In this document: piece by piece, positions 11,476 through 22,694 of the stretch
Position numbering within the stretch: position 1 is the first letter of the stretch
How the letters are laid out: every line of letters starts with the position of its first letter
Made by a program: the position numbers and the translations under genes
DNA from: Parasponia andersonii
Taxonomy: Eukaryota; Streptophyta; Magnoliopsida; Rosales; Cannabaceae
Direction: 5' to 3'
DNA: 64,000 nt
NCBI GenBank assembly: GCA_002914805.1
Contig: JXTB01000165.1
Coordinates: 570,586 to 634,585 of the forward strand
The notes under the pieces: generated by a model
The model's database searches: none
Told to the model about the DNA's origin: nothing
Seen by the model: the letters and a program-made list of their open reading frames with translations, nothing else

Positions 11476-11701
11476 AATTAAAACTAAGTGTGATGAAATA
11501 AAATGGTAAATTTTCACTCATAATTCTAATTGTACAGACTATTTATAGAGGAAAAAAATATATCAAGTGTAATAAATGCTAAGGATCTGTCCAGTAGAAA
11601 AATAAAGATCTGTTGCATCTAATTTGCGGCTGATTTGATTCTTAATCTGTCTAATAAATGCTAAGATATGTATAACTTAGATTTATACAATTAAGTCAAT
11701 A
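11476..11701 (-). repeat. Copia 3' LTR
   Basis: It matches 14873-15305 apart from the SINE insertion, sharing blocks such as tataattctaattgta, aaacatatcaagtgtaataaa-like text and ctaataaatgctaa. The inner end reads TATTGACTTAATTG on the minus strand, where the 5' copy has TGTTGAC. Confidence 0.9.
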
Positions 11702-11711
11702 CTCTCTTTCA
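11702..11711 (-). other. Copia polypurine tract
   Basis: The minus strand reads TGAAAGAGAG directly before the 3' LTR, the place where plus-strand DNA synthesis is primed in LTR elements. Position and purine content support it. Confidence 0.6.
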
Positions 11712-11789
11712 AATTGGTGTATAGATGTTACATATGCCTAACTTATTTAAAAATTTTGAGAACACACAGTTTGATACTGCTTTGGTGAG

Positions 11790-12110
11790 GATGTCGGTTA
11801 ATTGATTCTTTAATCGAATCTTAGCAATTGCATAATCTTTCCATCCAACTTCTTTTTAATAAAAAATCTGTCCACCTCAACATGCTTTGAATGATCATAT
11901 TGCACTAGATTATAGGCAATATCACATGCTACTTTATTATCACAAAATAGTCGGATTGGTTGCCTAATTAGATGACCCAAATTCGGCAAGAGGAATCTTA
12001 ACCGTGGTGCCTCACAAAGTCCAAGTATCATACCTCTGAATTCAGCCTTTGTAATTGAACGAGCTACAACATTTTGTTTCTTGCTCTTCCATGTCATAAG
12101 ATTACCTCCT
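11790..12110 (-). pseudogene. Copia RNase H remnant
   Basis: The frame at 11810-12097 starts MTWKSKKQNVVARSITKAEF, matching the copia RNase H block W-x-S-K-K-Q-x-x-V-A-R-S-S-x-E-A-E-(Y/F). RLFCDNKVACDIAYN and HSKHVEVDRFFIKKKL follow, the C-terminal copia blocks with the catalytic Asp in CDN. It is open over 95 codons, but the downstream end is lost. Confidence 0.85.
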
Positions 12111-12379
12111 ACAAAGATAAAGTAAACCGAAGTAGATCGTTTATCATCAATTATACCAGCTCAGTCAGTATCTGTATATGCATCTATGCTTTGATAATTT
12201 GGATTTCTTTTAACAAAATTCCTTTTCCCAGAGCAGACTTTAAATGCTTCAAAATGCGTGTAACTGCATCTATGTGTTGTTCTCCAAGATTATATATGAA
12301 CTGACTGATGATACTTAATGCATAACCAAATCTGGTCTTGTATGAGATATGTAGATCAATCTCCCTACAAGTCTTTAGT

Positions 12380-13190
12380 ATCTTTCTTTATCAGCTGGTA
12401 TCTAATTGGACTTGACACATAACTTTAGAACTTCTTCCACTGGTGTATCAACTAATTGATACGCTGACATACTAGTCTCTTGTAATAAATCTAAGGCATA
12501 ATTTTTTTAGGATAGAAATATTCCTTTATCAGATTAGGATATTTGATTCTAAGAAAATATTTCAGAGGGCTTAGCTCTTTCATTTTAAATTCTTTAGACA
12601 AAAAATCCTATAAAGCCTTTCTTTCTTTAGGATTATTCCCTGCAACTAACATATCATCCATATATATGATGAGTGCAGTTATCTCATTCTGTTGTTTTTT
12701 TTTTTTATGAAGAAAGTATGATCTAAATTGCTCTAATGATAGCCAAAGTCTGTCATTGACTTTGTAAATCTTCCAAACTATGCTCTTAGAGATTTCTTCA
12801 GCCCATATTGTGATTTTTTCAATCGACATATCTTTTGACTATGTCTTTTCAGTATCATATATCCTGATGGAAGATCTATATACACTTCTTTAGATAAATC
12901 ACCATGTAGAAAAGTATTCTTCACATCAAATTGTTATAACGGTCAATCTAGATTTGTAGCTAAAAACAACAAAACTCGGGCTACGTTTATTTTGGCTACT
13001 GGTAATCTATACCATAGGTTTGAGTGTATCCTTTTGCCACTAGTCTTACTTTGAACTGTTCGATCATTCTATTGGTCTTGTATTTTATTGTGTAAATCTA
13101 CTGGTATCCAGCTGGTTTCTTTCCAGGTGGTCAGTCAACTAGCTCCCAAGTTTCATTTTTTTTGAACGGTTTTTATTTCCTCATTCATTA
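12380..13190 (-). pseudogene. Copia reverse transcriptase remnant
   Basis: Block IIYMDDMLVAGNN near 12645-12690 is the copia active site Y-x-D-D and is intact. Further upstream on the minus strand, FKVRLVAKGYTQTYGIDY-type text (about 13030-13080) marks the N-terminal copia RT block. Stops and frame changes divide these pieces. Confidence 0.8.
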
Positions 13191-13729
13191 TTGCCCTCTA
13201 TTTAGGGCTAGTTAAAGTCTCCTATACACTATTAGGAATAGATACAATAGATAATTGATTCACTAATAATATATTTGATCCCGACAAATGATAATTAGAC
13301 ACGTAATTACTCATGAGATATCTAACTTTACTAGAAAATTCGAGTTCATATATAAGTTTAGGGATACCTCTAGTGTAATGATATGGCAATTGTCTTCTGT
13401 AATTGGTGTGGTATGTCAAATAGAGGTAGAGTAATATTTCTGCTTGTGGAACAGAAAATTCAATTTCAGGATGAGATGGAGAAATAATAACTTCTTCTGC
13501 TATTAGGTATTCATTGTCACCCTAATCCACTATCATAACACTTAACTCCTCTTCACCCATTTCCTGGTTTCGTTCATTTTGTGATTTATTACTACTAGAG
13601 TCTAGTATTATCCTATTTATATTTAAGTTGCCCACATCCTGGTTACTAAATTTATAATCATAATCTAAAGTTTAAATTTCTTTATGGTATTTCCCCTAAA
13701 GTTCAAGCTCGGAGAAATACATAGAATCT

Positions 13730-14420
13730 TCATGAAAAACAACATATGATAAATATCCATTGTGTAGGGGGATGATAATATCGGTATCCCTTTTGATAAG
13801 TAACATAGCCAACAAAAATACATCGCAATACTCGAGGACTTAACTTATTACGTTGATGTTTATAGAGATGAGGTAGATTTGGTATAGTTGGGGTAACAAC
13901 TACTTTAGTAAGAATTTGGAATAGTGTTTGGAAATCCATGGTACTGGAGAGTACTCGATTGATTAAATAGACTATAAAAGTAAGTGTTTCTCCTTAGTAG
14001 GATAATGAGATATGAACATCTATTAATGATGCTAAAACAACCTCCAATAAATGTCGATTTTTACGTTCTACTACCCTATTCTGTTGGGATGTGTTAGAAC
14101 AAGTAGTTTGATGGATTACTCAGTGTTCTTCTAAATATCAATGTAGGTCAGTACTTTGATATTCTCCACTTTTGTCACTACGAAGTATTTGAATTTTTGC
14201 ATTATATTGAGTTTCAACTATTTTATGAAAATTGAAATAATAAGTTCACTTCTCCTTTGGATTTCATCAAGAATAATTATGTCATCTTGGTACAATTATT
14301 AATAAATGTCAGAAACTAATTTGACCCACTCAAAGTAGTGACTTTGGATGGATCTTAAATATCAGAATGTGTAATCATAAAAAGAAGTGGACTTTTATTC
14401 GAACGTAAGGGAAATAAAGC
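13730..14420 (-). pseudogene. Copia integrase remnant
   Basis: Minus-strand frames give KSGEYQ and QTTCSNTSQQNRVVERKNRH near 14030-14190. This is the copia integrase core end with the catalytic Glu in VVERKNR; the preceding D is in RSDKSGE. At 13730-13939 the post-core block HQRNKLSPRVLRCIFVGYV and KGYRYYHP are clear. Frames are broken by stops. Confidence 0.85.
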
Positions 14421-14488
14421 ACGATGACTTTTCGCTAGTTTTGAAAATATCACATTAAAAACTAGAAACATTAACTTTCGCAAACAAA

Positions 14489-14857
14489 CTAAGAAATAAT
14501 TTTCTTAGCTATCCAAAGGAAGCATGCCCCAGATATCAATGCCATAATGAGATTTTTGTTTTCGATGATGATGGGTGGTACTACGATGGGCGGCAGAGCA
14601 ATGAGCGGTGGCACGATGATGCTAGCTTCATCCTTTCCTCCTTTACAAAGCAAAGAACTTCGATGACAGTGGGCAGTAGCACGATGAGCGGTGGTGCGAT
14701 GATGTACGCATCGATTTTGACAGATACGGTGGTAAATGTGTGATTCTAGTTGCATTTTGTGGATACACAAACAACTTAGGTAAGTCTAAACATGGAATTT
14801 GAGTGTTGTGTGTTGTGGATTTTCCGGGTTTTGTTTTTCTTAGTTTGGATTAATTGG
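14489..14857 (-). other. Copia 5' internal remnant with GC-rich direct repeat
   Basis: Only about 440 bases separate the primer site from integrase text, where gag and protease should be. Here a unit containing atgagcggtgg and cgatgatg occurs twice (about 14588-14622 and 14669-14703). The open frame across it gives a His/Cys-containing low-complexity protein without a zinc knuckle that I can defend. Confidence 0.45.
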
Positions 14858-14859
14858 TA

Positions 14860-14872
14860 GGCTCTGGTACCA
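14860..14872 (-). other. Copia primer-binding site
   Basis: The minus strand reads TGGTACCAGAGCC next to the 5' LTR. This matches, with one change, the TGGTATCAGAGC site complementary to initiator methionine tRNA that primes minus-strand synthesis. Confidence 0.85.
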
Positions 14873-15305
14873 AATTAAAACTAATTGTGATGAAATGAAA
14901 TGGAAAATTTTTATTTATAATTCTAATTGTATCAATACAAACTATTTATTGAGGAAAAAAACATATCAAGTGTAATAAAGGCTAAGGATTTGACTAGTAG
15001 AAAAATAAAGACTTTTGCAACTAATTTGCAGCTAATTTGATTCCTTGTTTGTCTAATAAATGCTAAAATTATATAACTGTTTTTTTGATAAAAGAGAAAA
15101 AGGGAAAAGAGCGAACAATGTGGTTTTTCTTCAAGATAGAAGATGGAGTACTAGAGTAACAGGTAGGTACTCTCACATTTAAGATTTCTAAGAGAACCAT
15201 CCAAATTCAAACTCGCAACTTCTAGAATCTAGGATAGTCACGTTGCCGCTAGGCTGTTCTGTGGTAAAATCTATATAACATAGATATATATAATTAAAGT
15301 CAACA
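14873..15305 (-). repeat. Copia 5' LTR interrupted by a SINE
   Basis: The LTR runs 14873-15077 and resumes at 15280-15305, split by the SINE and its target duplication. Compared with the 3' LTR it is slightly diverged, so the element is old. Confidence 0.88.
15078..15265 (-). mobile_element. tRNA-derived SINE inserted in the copia 5' LTR
   Basis: On the minus strand the element opens taccacagaacagcctagcg, which has an A-box-like AGCCTAGCGG. A B-box-like cgagtttgaattt lies about 40 bases on, and the end is an A-run (15080-15086 on the plus strand as T). It is flanked by near-identical 13-14-bp copies, aaaattatataac (15065-15077) and aaaatctatataac (15266-15279), and the empty site is seen once in the other LTR. 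Such elements are moved by LINE proteins. About 188 bp is a usual plant SINE length. Confidence 0.8.
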
Positions 15306-15310
15306 AATAC

Positions 15311-18300
15311 ATGTAAGGAATTTTCCGAAAATTATTGCCTCAAAGTAGCTCCGCCTATGATTATAAACATATATACTAGGATAGTATACTATTAAGATGA
15401 AAAGAATAGATACGACTATTAGAGTTAATGCATTTAGAACAATTTTGTAACTTTTTCAAAAAATTATATTCTGAAGAGAAAAATATAAGTTGAAATATGT
15501 TTATATATTGTCTACGATATGTGTAAAAGTAATTGTAAAATTATTATTCTTTTAGCGATCATTTTAAAAAGATAATTTATTAAATTCTATTTATTCTTCA
15601 AATTCTGAAATTTCCCTCAAATTTCTCTCAAATTTCCTGAAATTTTTGAAAATTAAGCTACAAATTCCTTATGTTAACATTTTACCGAAATTTTGTTGAT
15701 ATTTTTTTGAAATTTCCCCGAAAGTTTTTCGTAAATCTTTTTACCCCTGAAAGACATTTTGATGCCCCCAATATTGAGAAATTTGAAGAATCTCGGTGAA
15801 ATTTTTGTCATCGTAGGGTGCCTATATTTTTAATCTAAAGATTGACTTTTTAAATATTTTCTGTAGAATTAGTTTTTTTTTTCCAAAATTTAATTTTTAA
15901 TGAAAATTAACAATCCATACGATGACCCGACTGAGGCCCATTGGTTTGGCTAGTTTGTTACAAGATTTTATAGGCCCATGGGACAAATGGTCCAAGCTTT
16001 TCGTTACATGGGTCAGCTTGGCTAGTGAGCTTGTTGAAAGGGGTCGGGCCGTTCGAACTTGCACCCCAGATTGGAGGGGTGTTCAAAATTCCATGGGTTT
16101 CTAACACTTTTACCAATAGAAACAAAAATGAATTACAAAAATACGGAAGTCATTTTTTTAAACCCCCATATGGTTTTTATTAAAAAGTACCACTTTTTAA
16201 ATTATTTTTAGAAACATATCATTTTTAAAAATTAGTTGTCGGTTACCAAGCTACTAGTAATATACCATTTATAAATACCTTTGATCACTAATACTAATTA
16301 TCAGTACTTGAAAATTGATTATATGTTACTTGTTACTATTTTAAAAAATAGTACTTTTTCTAAATATTTTTCAAAAATAATAAAATGGTACTAAATATAA
16401 AAAACAAAGCTTACCGTATTTTTCTAACCCCCTTTTTTAATTCTTTCTAAAAATGCCATACAAGGCCTAATTTTCATATATCGCATCCCTACTTGGAAGG
16501 GTGTTCAAAACTATAAAATAACCAATCAAGCTTACCAAATTGATTCAATGCAATCCACAAGGTACGGATAACTCATCATGGTGGATTGGATTGCAGTGAA
16601 ATTCTTAAAATCCAAATTTTTACAGATTTGTTGCACTTTTTAATATAAAGTAACTAATCTGCACTTAAATTTATACACATAAAAAGTTTATATTGATAAG
16701 TAGTTCAATTTAAAATTTTCTGTTGGTATATAATGGGGAATGTAATGTATTATTTGTCTACTGCTAAAATTCTGAATAATTGTCTAAACCTATTGAAAGA
16801 GCTAACTGTATTTTTTCTTCTTTTTACACGTAAATATGAAAAAAAAGGGTTAAAATTGAATAGCCCTGTCCAACTCCTCTCGAAAGGAGGGGATACAATA
16901 CATGGGCTTAATATCTGACAAAAATAGCCGATCAGAAAAACCTATCTGATTGGCAATTGTACACGTCCAGATTAGATTAAATTGTTTATTTTTTGTTAAT
17001 GCATATTGGATTGGATCCATTTTTCTGAAATCTACCTTACTGTAGAGTAAGGCTAGAAAATTGTATACGTTACGGAACACAACATGACTTGTAACCAATC
17101 AATACTAGCGAGTTTGTATTTTCTACACATGTGTTCGGACCAAAATTTAAGTAACTTTCGTAATACTGTGAAAAAAAAAAAAAACCCATTAAGTTCTGTT
17201 TGACCTGCTGATAAAATCGAATGCAATGATTCGTTTAATAAACAAGTAAATATTAGTTCATCCAGTGACTCTGACTCTGACTCATATATAACTCTTACAA
17301 AACTCATATAAAATTTTAATTATGTATGTTAGGACTTCTTTTTATTATTTAAACTAAGATCTATTTGAAATGTATTAGACTATTGGTCTAGATTGTAACG
17401 ACAATATTAGTTTTGGGTGCTTTTCTAATGAGTATTACAATGTTTATCGATTAATGGTTGTTCTAATTTGGATCATTTCATTCGATCAGACCAGTCTAAT
17501 GATTTGGATAATTGTACCAACAAATATATTTTAATTATGTAAATTTATTGCTTTATATTTTGGATAATCTGTTTGTCACTTATTGCGTTGGATTTCTTTT
17601 GTCCTAGGCTATTATTGAGTTTGGGTAATTAATTGTCTTTTTTAGGCTAAACATTTTTTTTTTTGCTTATTAGGGTCATTATCCCCAATCTTCGGGTATC
17701 TTAGCATATTCGTTCCTAAACTTTTTCTTTTGGTAAGTAAGTCCACAAACTTATATTTTTAGAGCAAATAGATACTTTTAACGGTTAGTTGTTAGTATAC
17801 TCGTTAAGTGCACGTGAGAGTGATTTTGTCCATGTCCTCGTCATCCCACAGCGCACAATTTTCTTTGTATCCAGTTCCAAAATTATATAATTTCTTTTTG
17901 ATTTTTCCCTTTTGATACCTTGTTGGATCTTTAAATTTTCTAGGTGAAATCATTCATAGACATTATTTCCCCAGCAAAAGGTGAAATTTGGAACACTTTT
18001 CATAGTTTTATTTTGTCGTTGAGAAACACAAGTCAAGTGAATTGATTTGTATACGTGTGTTTGATTTTGTTTCTTTTCATTTTTGGAAAAAAAATTCCTA
18101 TATATTATAGTACAGTTCCATTAGTCAACTATAGCTTTTGGGGCTATATACACACAATACATATGCATATGTTTATATATAAAGATTATTCGTAACAAAT
18201 TTATTATCGATTTGTGTACATTTGATTTGTGAACAAAACTCAAGAATGTTCTATTGTATTTGACTTTCTCTACATTTTATGTTATTTTCTTAGAAGAAAG

Positions 18301-18501
18301 TCTCCATTAATGATGAAGAAGTAGAGGAAACAGACACTTTTAGCATCAATCCACATTTCATAATCTTCAAATATTACGACACTCCAAGCAATAAAAGATT
18401 GTATTCTCGCATTATTAGTAAACACTTGTTTCCTCGCATTATTCATGATATGAGGCTGAAGAAGAGGGATGGGTGCAAAGATAGAGAGGCACTCTGTAGA
18501 G

Positions 18502-18504
<3 letters not shown>
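15311..18504. other. Unassigned AT-rich region
   Basis: No gene or complete element is seen. At about 15595-15830 a motif of the gaaattt/aaatttc kind recurs in a degenerate array. At 16075 and 16496 the text ggggtgttcaaaa/gaagggtgttcaaaa occurs; the second is followed by caatcca-rich text with an inverted counterpart near 17010-17025, which resembles a hAT-type MITE without a clear right end. A short low-AT patch at 15920-16100 has an open frame of 60 codons that I do not recognise. Confidence 0.4.

Positions 18505-18544
<40 letters not shown>
18505..18544. repeat. Poly-T tract, 40 bases
   Basis: Uninterrupted T run. On the minus strand it could be the A-tail of a retroposed sequence, but no body was recognised on its right side. 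Confidence 0.9.
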
Positions 18545-18549
<5 letters not shown>

Positions 18550-18650
18550 AAATCTTTACCAGTACACCATTTGAGACAACCATTTTTTCTTTACACCGTG
18601 GTAGGGGGCAAAAAAAAACCGAACAACCGTCTCCTCTTTATATAAAGATT

Positions 18651-18655
<5 letters not shown>

Positions 18656-18693
<38 letters not shown>
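18656..18693. repeat. Poly-T tract, 38 bases
   Basis: A second long T run only 111 bases after the first. The two are each preceded by a short gaga/gagag stretch. Confidence 0.9.
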
Positions 18694-19849
18694 CATAAAA
18701 TGCTGTTACCAGAAGGCACATGTGAGCAGCACATGTTCACTTAACAGCTGGATGGGGAGATAACAAACTCAGGTGTACGGCTACTCGTATAATCAAAGTT
18801 TGAGACTATTTTTTATGCATTTCTGTTTTTTTTTTTTCACTAACAAAAAATATTTGTTAGACATTTCAAAAAAAAAAAGAAATTTATTAGATGCATCCTA
18901 TTTTGACTCATTGTAGTTTTTCTTTTAGTTATCCTTATAACTTTTAACTTAAAAAAGAAAAAAATGCAAATGTGAAATTATCCATTGGATGATTGGAGGC
19001 AAACAAAAATATCAATTGAGAACTCTCTCATTAATTTTGTTTAAATTATATTGAGTTATATTTGTTATATACATTTATATTGAGATTTTAATTCGTTTGT
19101 ATTTTATTGGTACATGATATTGTATTTTAAGATTGTATAATATACATGAATTTATGTAAAATATATCGAATAAATGATTTTTTTAGTAATTTAAATTAAA
19201 CACGTTGACAAATTATGTTGGGTTAACTTGACATGAGTATAATTCATTTAACGAAGGAGCTTACATGAATATTCAACCCCAGTCAAAAAAAAAAAAATGT
19301 CTTCAAAAGAGATGTGGGCAACTAAAACAAAATTGATAAATTCTAATCCAATCATTATTGTTTTTCTAATGTCAGTTTTGTCAAAATCAGAAATCCAAAA
19401 CTATGACTTTTAATAATCTTAAGTTAAAAAAAGAATAAACAATGATTTTCCTAAATTCTAGAAAGTCAAGTACTTAGAATTTTAGGTTTAGTAATTTCAT
19501 AATCAATAAAATTTTCATTAATTTTAATATTTCAAGGAATTTCTTCATTTAAAGTTTAAAGGAAAATCTAATTAATTAGTTTAGAAACATTTATAAACTC
19601 ATAAATTTTGGTAAAATGAGTTAATTTTAAACCTTAGGTCCATAGTCTAACAAATTTAGACAAAATCATTCGTATTTCTAAGTATTCAATTTTAATAGCA
19701 AAATCATCTTTATACATCCACTTAGTAAATATATTAATATTAGCTAAATAATTTTGACATAGAAAAGGAGGGTAATACGGAGTAGGAACCAACCAATGAA
19801 AAATAATGGAACTGTAAGTATATGTCAAGTATGCTTGTCAAGCTATTAG
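18694..19849. other. Unassigned AT-rich region
   Basis: No coding region, terminal repeat or known domain was recognised. It ends where the old gypsy LTR begins. Confidence 0.4.
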
Positions 19850-20917
19850 AATAATTACCACAAAATAAATCAACACCTGAAAGTGGAAAGAAGTAAGGGA
19901 GTGAGTAAGTGAATGCTCAGTAGAATACTGATTACAAGTTTTTATACAGAATTAATATACTCACGTTGAATGTCCTGCATAGTTAGTAGTTTGTTAAAAA
20001 ATATTTTACAAAATCCAAGTAGAAATCATATTCCAATAGTTTAAACATTCCAAACTATTGTAAAACATCCATCAAAATCAGTACATATCTATTCAAGACA
20101 ATATAAAACCATATATACAATCATGATATCTGAGGTATCCTAGTAGATCACTCGTAAGTCCGAGCTACTTAAAGAGGCGACCTAAGTCCAAACACCTAAT
20201 GTAGGGTACTATAAGTCCGACGGTCGCATAAGTATATGCATGCATGCAAATATTATATGAACGGCAGAATAAGAATATGCACCATTTCTACAAAATGGCA
20301 AAATAACCATGTAATATTCTTTAATCAAACCACTTTTAGTCCTCAAAAGTGAGTTCTCAAATCATTTTGGATTTTCTAAAAATTTCAGCAGAATAATAGC
20401 CGTTTTAGATCAAAACCCAAAAATTTAATTTCCTGCATAAAATAATTCATAATAGTATATATGACACACAACCCGTATGGCATATTTCCCAGACAATTCA
20501 TATATCAAATCACTTCAAAAATAGATATAAATATAATTTTTAGAAATTAAATTACGAAATTCCATATTTATTGAAATTATGTAAATTTAAAAAATTAAAT
20601 TAATTTTAGAATCTAATAATCGAATCCCTACCTCAATCGAGTGGCAAGATAATATTATGGTGCTATTGAGAGCATTAGGCATCATTTGGTGGTCTTTTGA
20701 AGAGTCAGACATTGTTTTTGAACCCCTTGATGGTTCAGTTTGAAAATTTGATTTTTAATCGGAGATTTAGATTATGAAATAAACTTCATCATTGAATTCA
20801 GAACACCTAAGAATGCTAGATTAGATATATAACTTGACCGATTCAAGTTCGAGATGAACTCGGCCCACGACAAGCAAATATGAGACGTCGGGTTTTTTTT
20901 TTGTACCCATCACTAAA

Positions 20918-20918
20918 C

Positions 20919-20958
<40 letters not shown>

Positions 20959-20960
20959 NT
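20918..20960. repeat. TA microsatellite with an unresolved base
   Basis: A (TA)n run of about 40 bases, with an N at 20959. The N marks a base or short length that the assembly did not resolve. Confidence 0.9.
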
Positions 20961-20968
20961 ATATCAAA

Positions 20969-21080
20969 ACTCTTATTTTTAGGAGTACGTTACAAATATG
21001 AAGTTTATTTTAAGATCTAATGGTACTCTTATTTTTAGGAGTACGTTACAAATATGAAGTTTATTTTAAGATCTAATGGT
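20969..21080. repeat. Perfect 56-bp tandem duplication
   Basis: Units 20969-21024 and 21025-21080 are identical, from actcttatttttaggag to agatctaatggt. They lie nine bases from the N at 20959, so an assembly join error is as likely as a real recent duplication. Confidence 0.95.
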
Positions 21081-21540
21081 CAGATTGAAAAAGTTAAATA
21101 CAAAACTAACATAACTCAAAATTGTCAAAAATAATAAAATTTATTCCGAAAAAATTCGAGTTTAGATATATACCACGTGAAAGATCGTAATGAGAGAAAT
21201 TGAACCCGACCAATTTCACAGTGAAACTTCGTTGAAATCGGCACTGGTGTCAGAAAAATAGTCACTACTTTCAAATGTCACTAGCAACGATACAGGCGGT
21301 TTCGGGCGACGGGGGTGGCGATGCTAGCATCATCCAGTCTCCAACAATTTTTTCAAATTATTTTCATTTTAATTCTTAAAAATTGCAAAATGGCCCCAAT
21401 TTGATCCTTTTATTTCACTTAAATGCAAAATTCGAATTTTTCAATTTACATAATTTTATTTTATTTTTGAACGGTCAAAAGACCAAAATATCCTTTTAAA
21501 AACTTTGGGCTTTTACAAGTTTCATGCGATCACTTAATGT

Positions 21541-21960
21541 CGTTTATTTGTCGCTGTCATATTCCCTTTTGGTTATTGTCGTTATCATAATTTTGTCGTT
21601 TTACTATGTTATTGTCGTTTCTTGAATTTCTATCGCCTTGCTGCTTTTCTTTGTTATTGTCGATTCTTGACGCTTTTGTTGTAGGTTAGGCATTTTCTTT
21701 CTTATAACATTGTCGTTTTTCATGGTGAGTGTCGCCTTTTTTTTTTTCTCGTCTTTTTGTTTTGTTTTTTATTTTATTTTATTTTTTTGGTATGCCATTG
21801 TCATAGTTTATTACGATAATCAACTGACTCGTTTTTTTTTTAAATTTATTTTCGTTGTCGTTTCAAAAGGTTAATGCCGTTTTCTCTCGATTGTGCTTAA
21901 ATCATCGTACCTTCCTATAAACACCCGCCGGATGAAGCAATGCGTACGCGCTAATTAAAT
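21541..21960. repeat. T-rich stretch with recurring GTCGTT
   Basis: The hexamer gtcgtt and near forms (gtcgat, gtcgct, gtcgcc) recur more than ten times, commonly as ttattgtcgttt. Spacing is irregular, so this is a degenerate array and not a clean satellite. No coding frame. Confidence 0.6.
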
Positions 21961-22027
21961 GTGACTCCCCCTAATTTTCACTTACGCGCATTAATATCTT
22001 AGCTAATAAATTTGGTCTCTAAAAACA

Positions 22028-22058
<31 letters not shown>

Positions 22059-22406
22059 CATGCATATATACCCTATAATGGCCACATCATGTTCACCGGC
22101 TTGATTTGGGTCATGGTGCGCACCATCCAATACCACAAGTCTAAATCGATCTATACAATTTGCATGCTCTCTCATGCCCCAGCTATTTAATTAAGAAAAA
22201 AAAAAAAAACTTTCTTACATTATAGATCATCATCATCATCTATATATTGTACTAGAGGTTCATTTTTTTTTCACCGAGGTTCTGTCCTTTATTTTCAGAT
22301 GCATCCGACTATTTTTCAATCTTTGATCGGCTATTTCTCAATCTTTGTTTGGTCCAAATTAAGACATACAGAAAATGCTGCCCGGTTCCGAGTTCGGTAA
22401 TGCCTC
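21961..22406. other. Spacer with TA microsatellite
   Basis: It holds a (TA)n run at about 22029-22058. At 22285-22345 a short tandem repeats the text atttttcaatctttgatcgg / atttctcaatctttgtttgg. No gene seen. Confidence 0.5.
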
Positions 22407-22694
22407 ATGGAGTCCGGAGCAGGAGATTATTCGTCTGATGACGAAGAAAGAAATGATGATGGTCGTGACGGCGATGATGATTTTCGTGACAACAATAAAG
22501 ATCATGATGGCAAGAACAACAGTGATCATGATGACAATGAGTATAATGGTGATAATGATGATGATGACAGCGGCGATAGTAGCGATGATTATGACGATGA
22601 TGATGATGATGATGGAGATGATTATACTGAAGATGACGATGACGGCTACGTACGGAGCTCCTTACGATTTCGCTCCAGCTGCATAAATAGATAA
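22407..22694 (+). CDS. Asp-rich low-complexity ORF (95 codons), doubtful gene
   Basis: ATG to TAG, 95 codons, of which roughly half encode Asp. The N-terminus MESGAGDYSSDDEER leads into long runs of Asp, Asn, Gly and Ser, and the end YVRSSLRFRSSCINR is basic. The DNA is a degenerate GAT/GAC trinucleotide array. A real plant gene of this sort could be the acidic tail of a chromatin or nucleolar protein, but there is no domain, and such arrays give open frames on both strands by chance (the minus strand gives a His-rich frame). It could also be the exon of a longer gene. I would not assign a function. Confidence 0.25.
   Translation: MESGAGDYSSDDEERNDDGRDGDDDFRDNNKDHDGKNNSDHDDNEYNGDNDDDDSGDSSDDYDDDDDDDGDDYTEDDDDGYVRSSLRFRSSCINR

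Larger units (their letters stand above)
11476..15305 (-). mobile_element. Ty1/copia retrotransposon, short and degenerate, with both LTRs
   Basis: LTRs at 14873-15305 (5') and 11476-11701 (3') are about 230 bp each once the SINE in the 5' copy is removed. The 5-bp direct repeat aatac flanks the element (11471-11475 and 15306-15310). The 5' LTR begins TGTTGACTTTAAT on the minus strand. A primer-binding site follows at 14860-14872 and a purine tract precedes the 3' LTR. Order integrase, RT, RNase H is the copia order. The internal region is only about 3.2 kb, with gag and protease mostly gone. Confidence 0.9.
19850..21540 (-). mobile_element. Old LTR of the gypsy family found intact at 51474-61391
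   Basis: Several blocks occur in the same order and orientation as in the LTR at 58831-61391: gtggaaagaagtaagggagtg (there gtggagaaagtagggaggg), cctgcatagttagtagt, cactgaattcagaacacctaa-type text near 20795, a tagatatataact...gaact counterpart near 20825-20865, and a T-rich end. No internal domains lie beside it, so it is a solo or truncated LTR, highly diverged. Orientation is inferred from that match. Confidence 0.65.

Noticed and set aside
16490-17040. Complete hAT MITE starting at gaagggtgttcaaaa
   Set aside because: The left terminus is suggestive, but I found no matching right terminus or 8-bp duplication.
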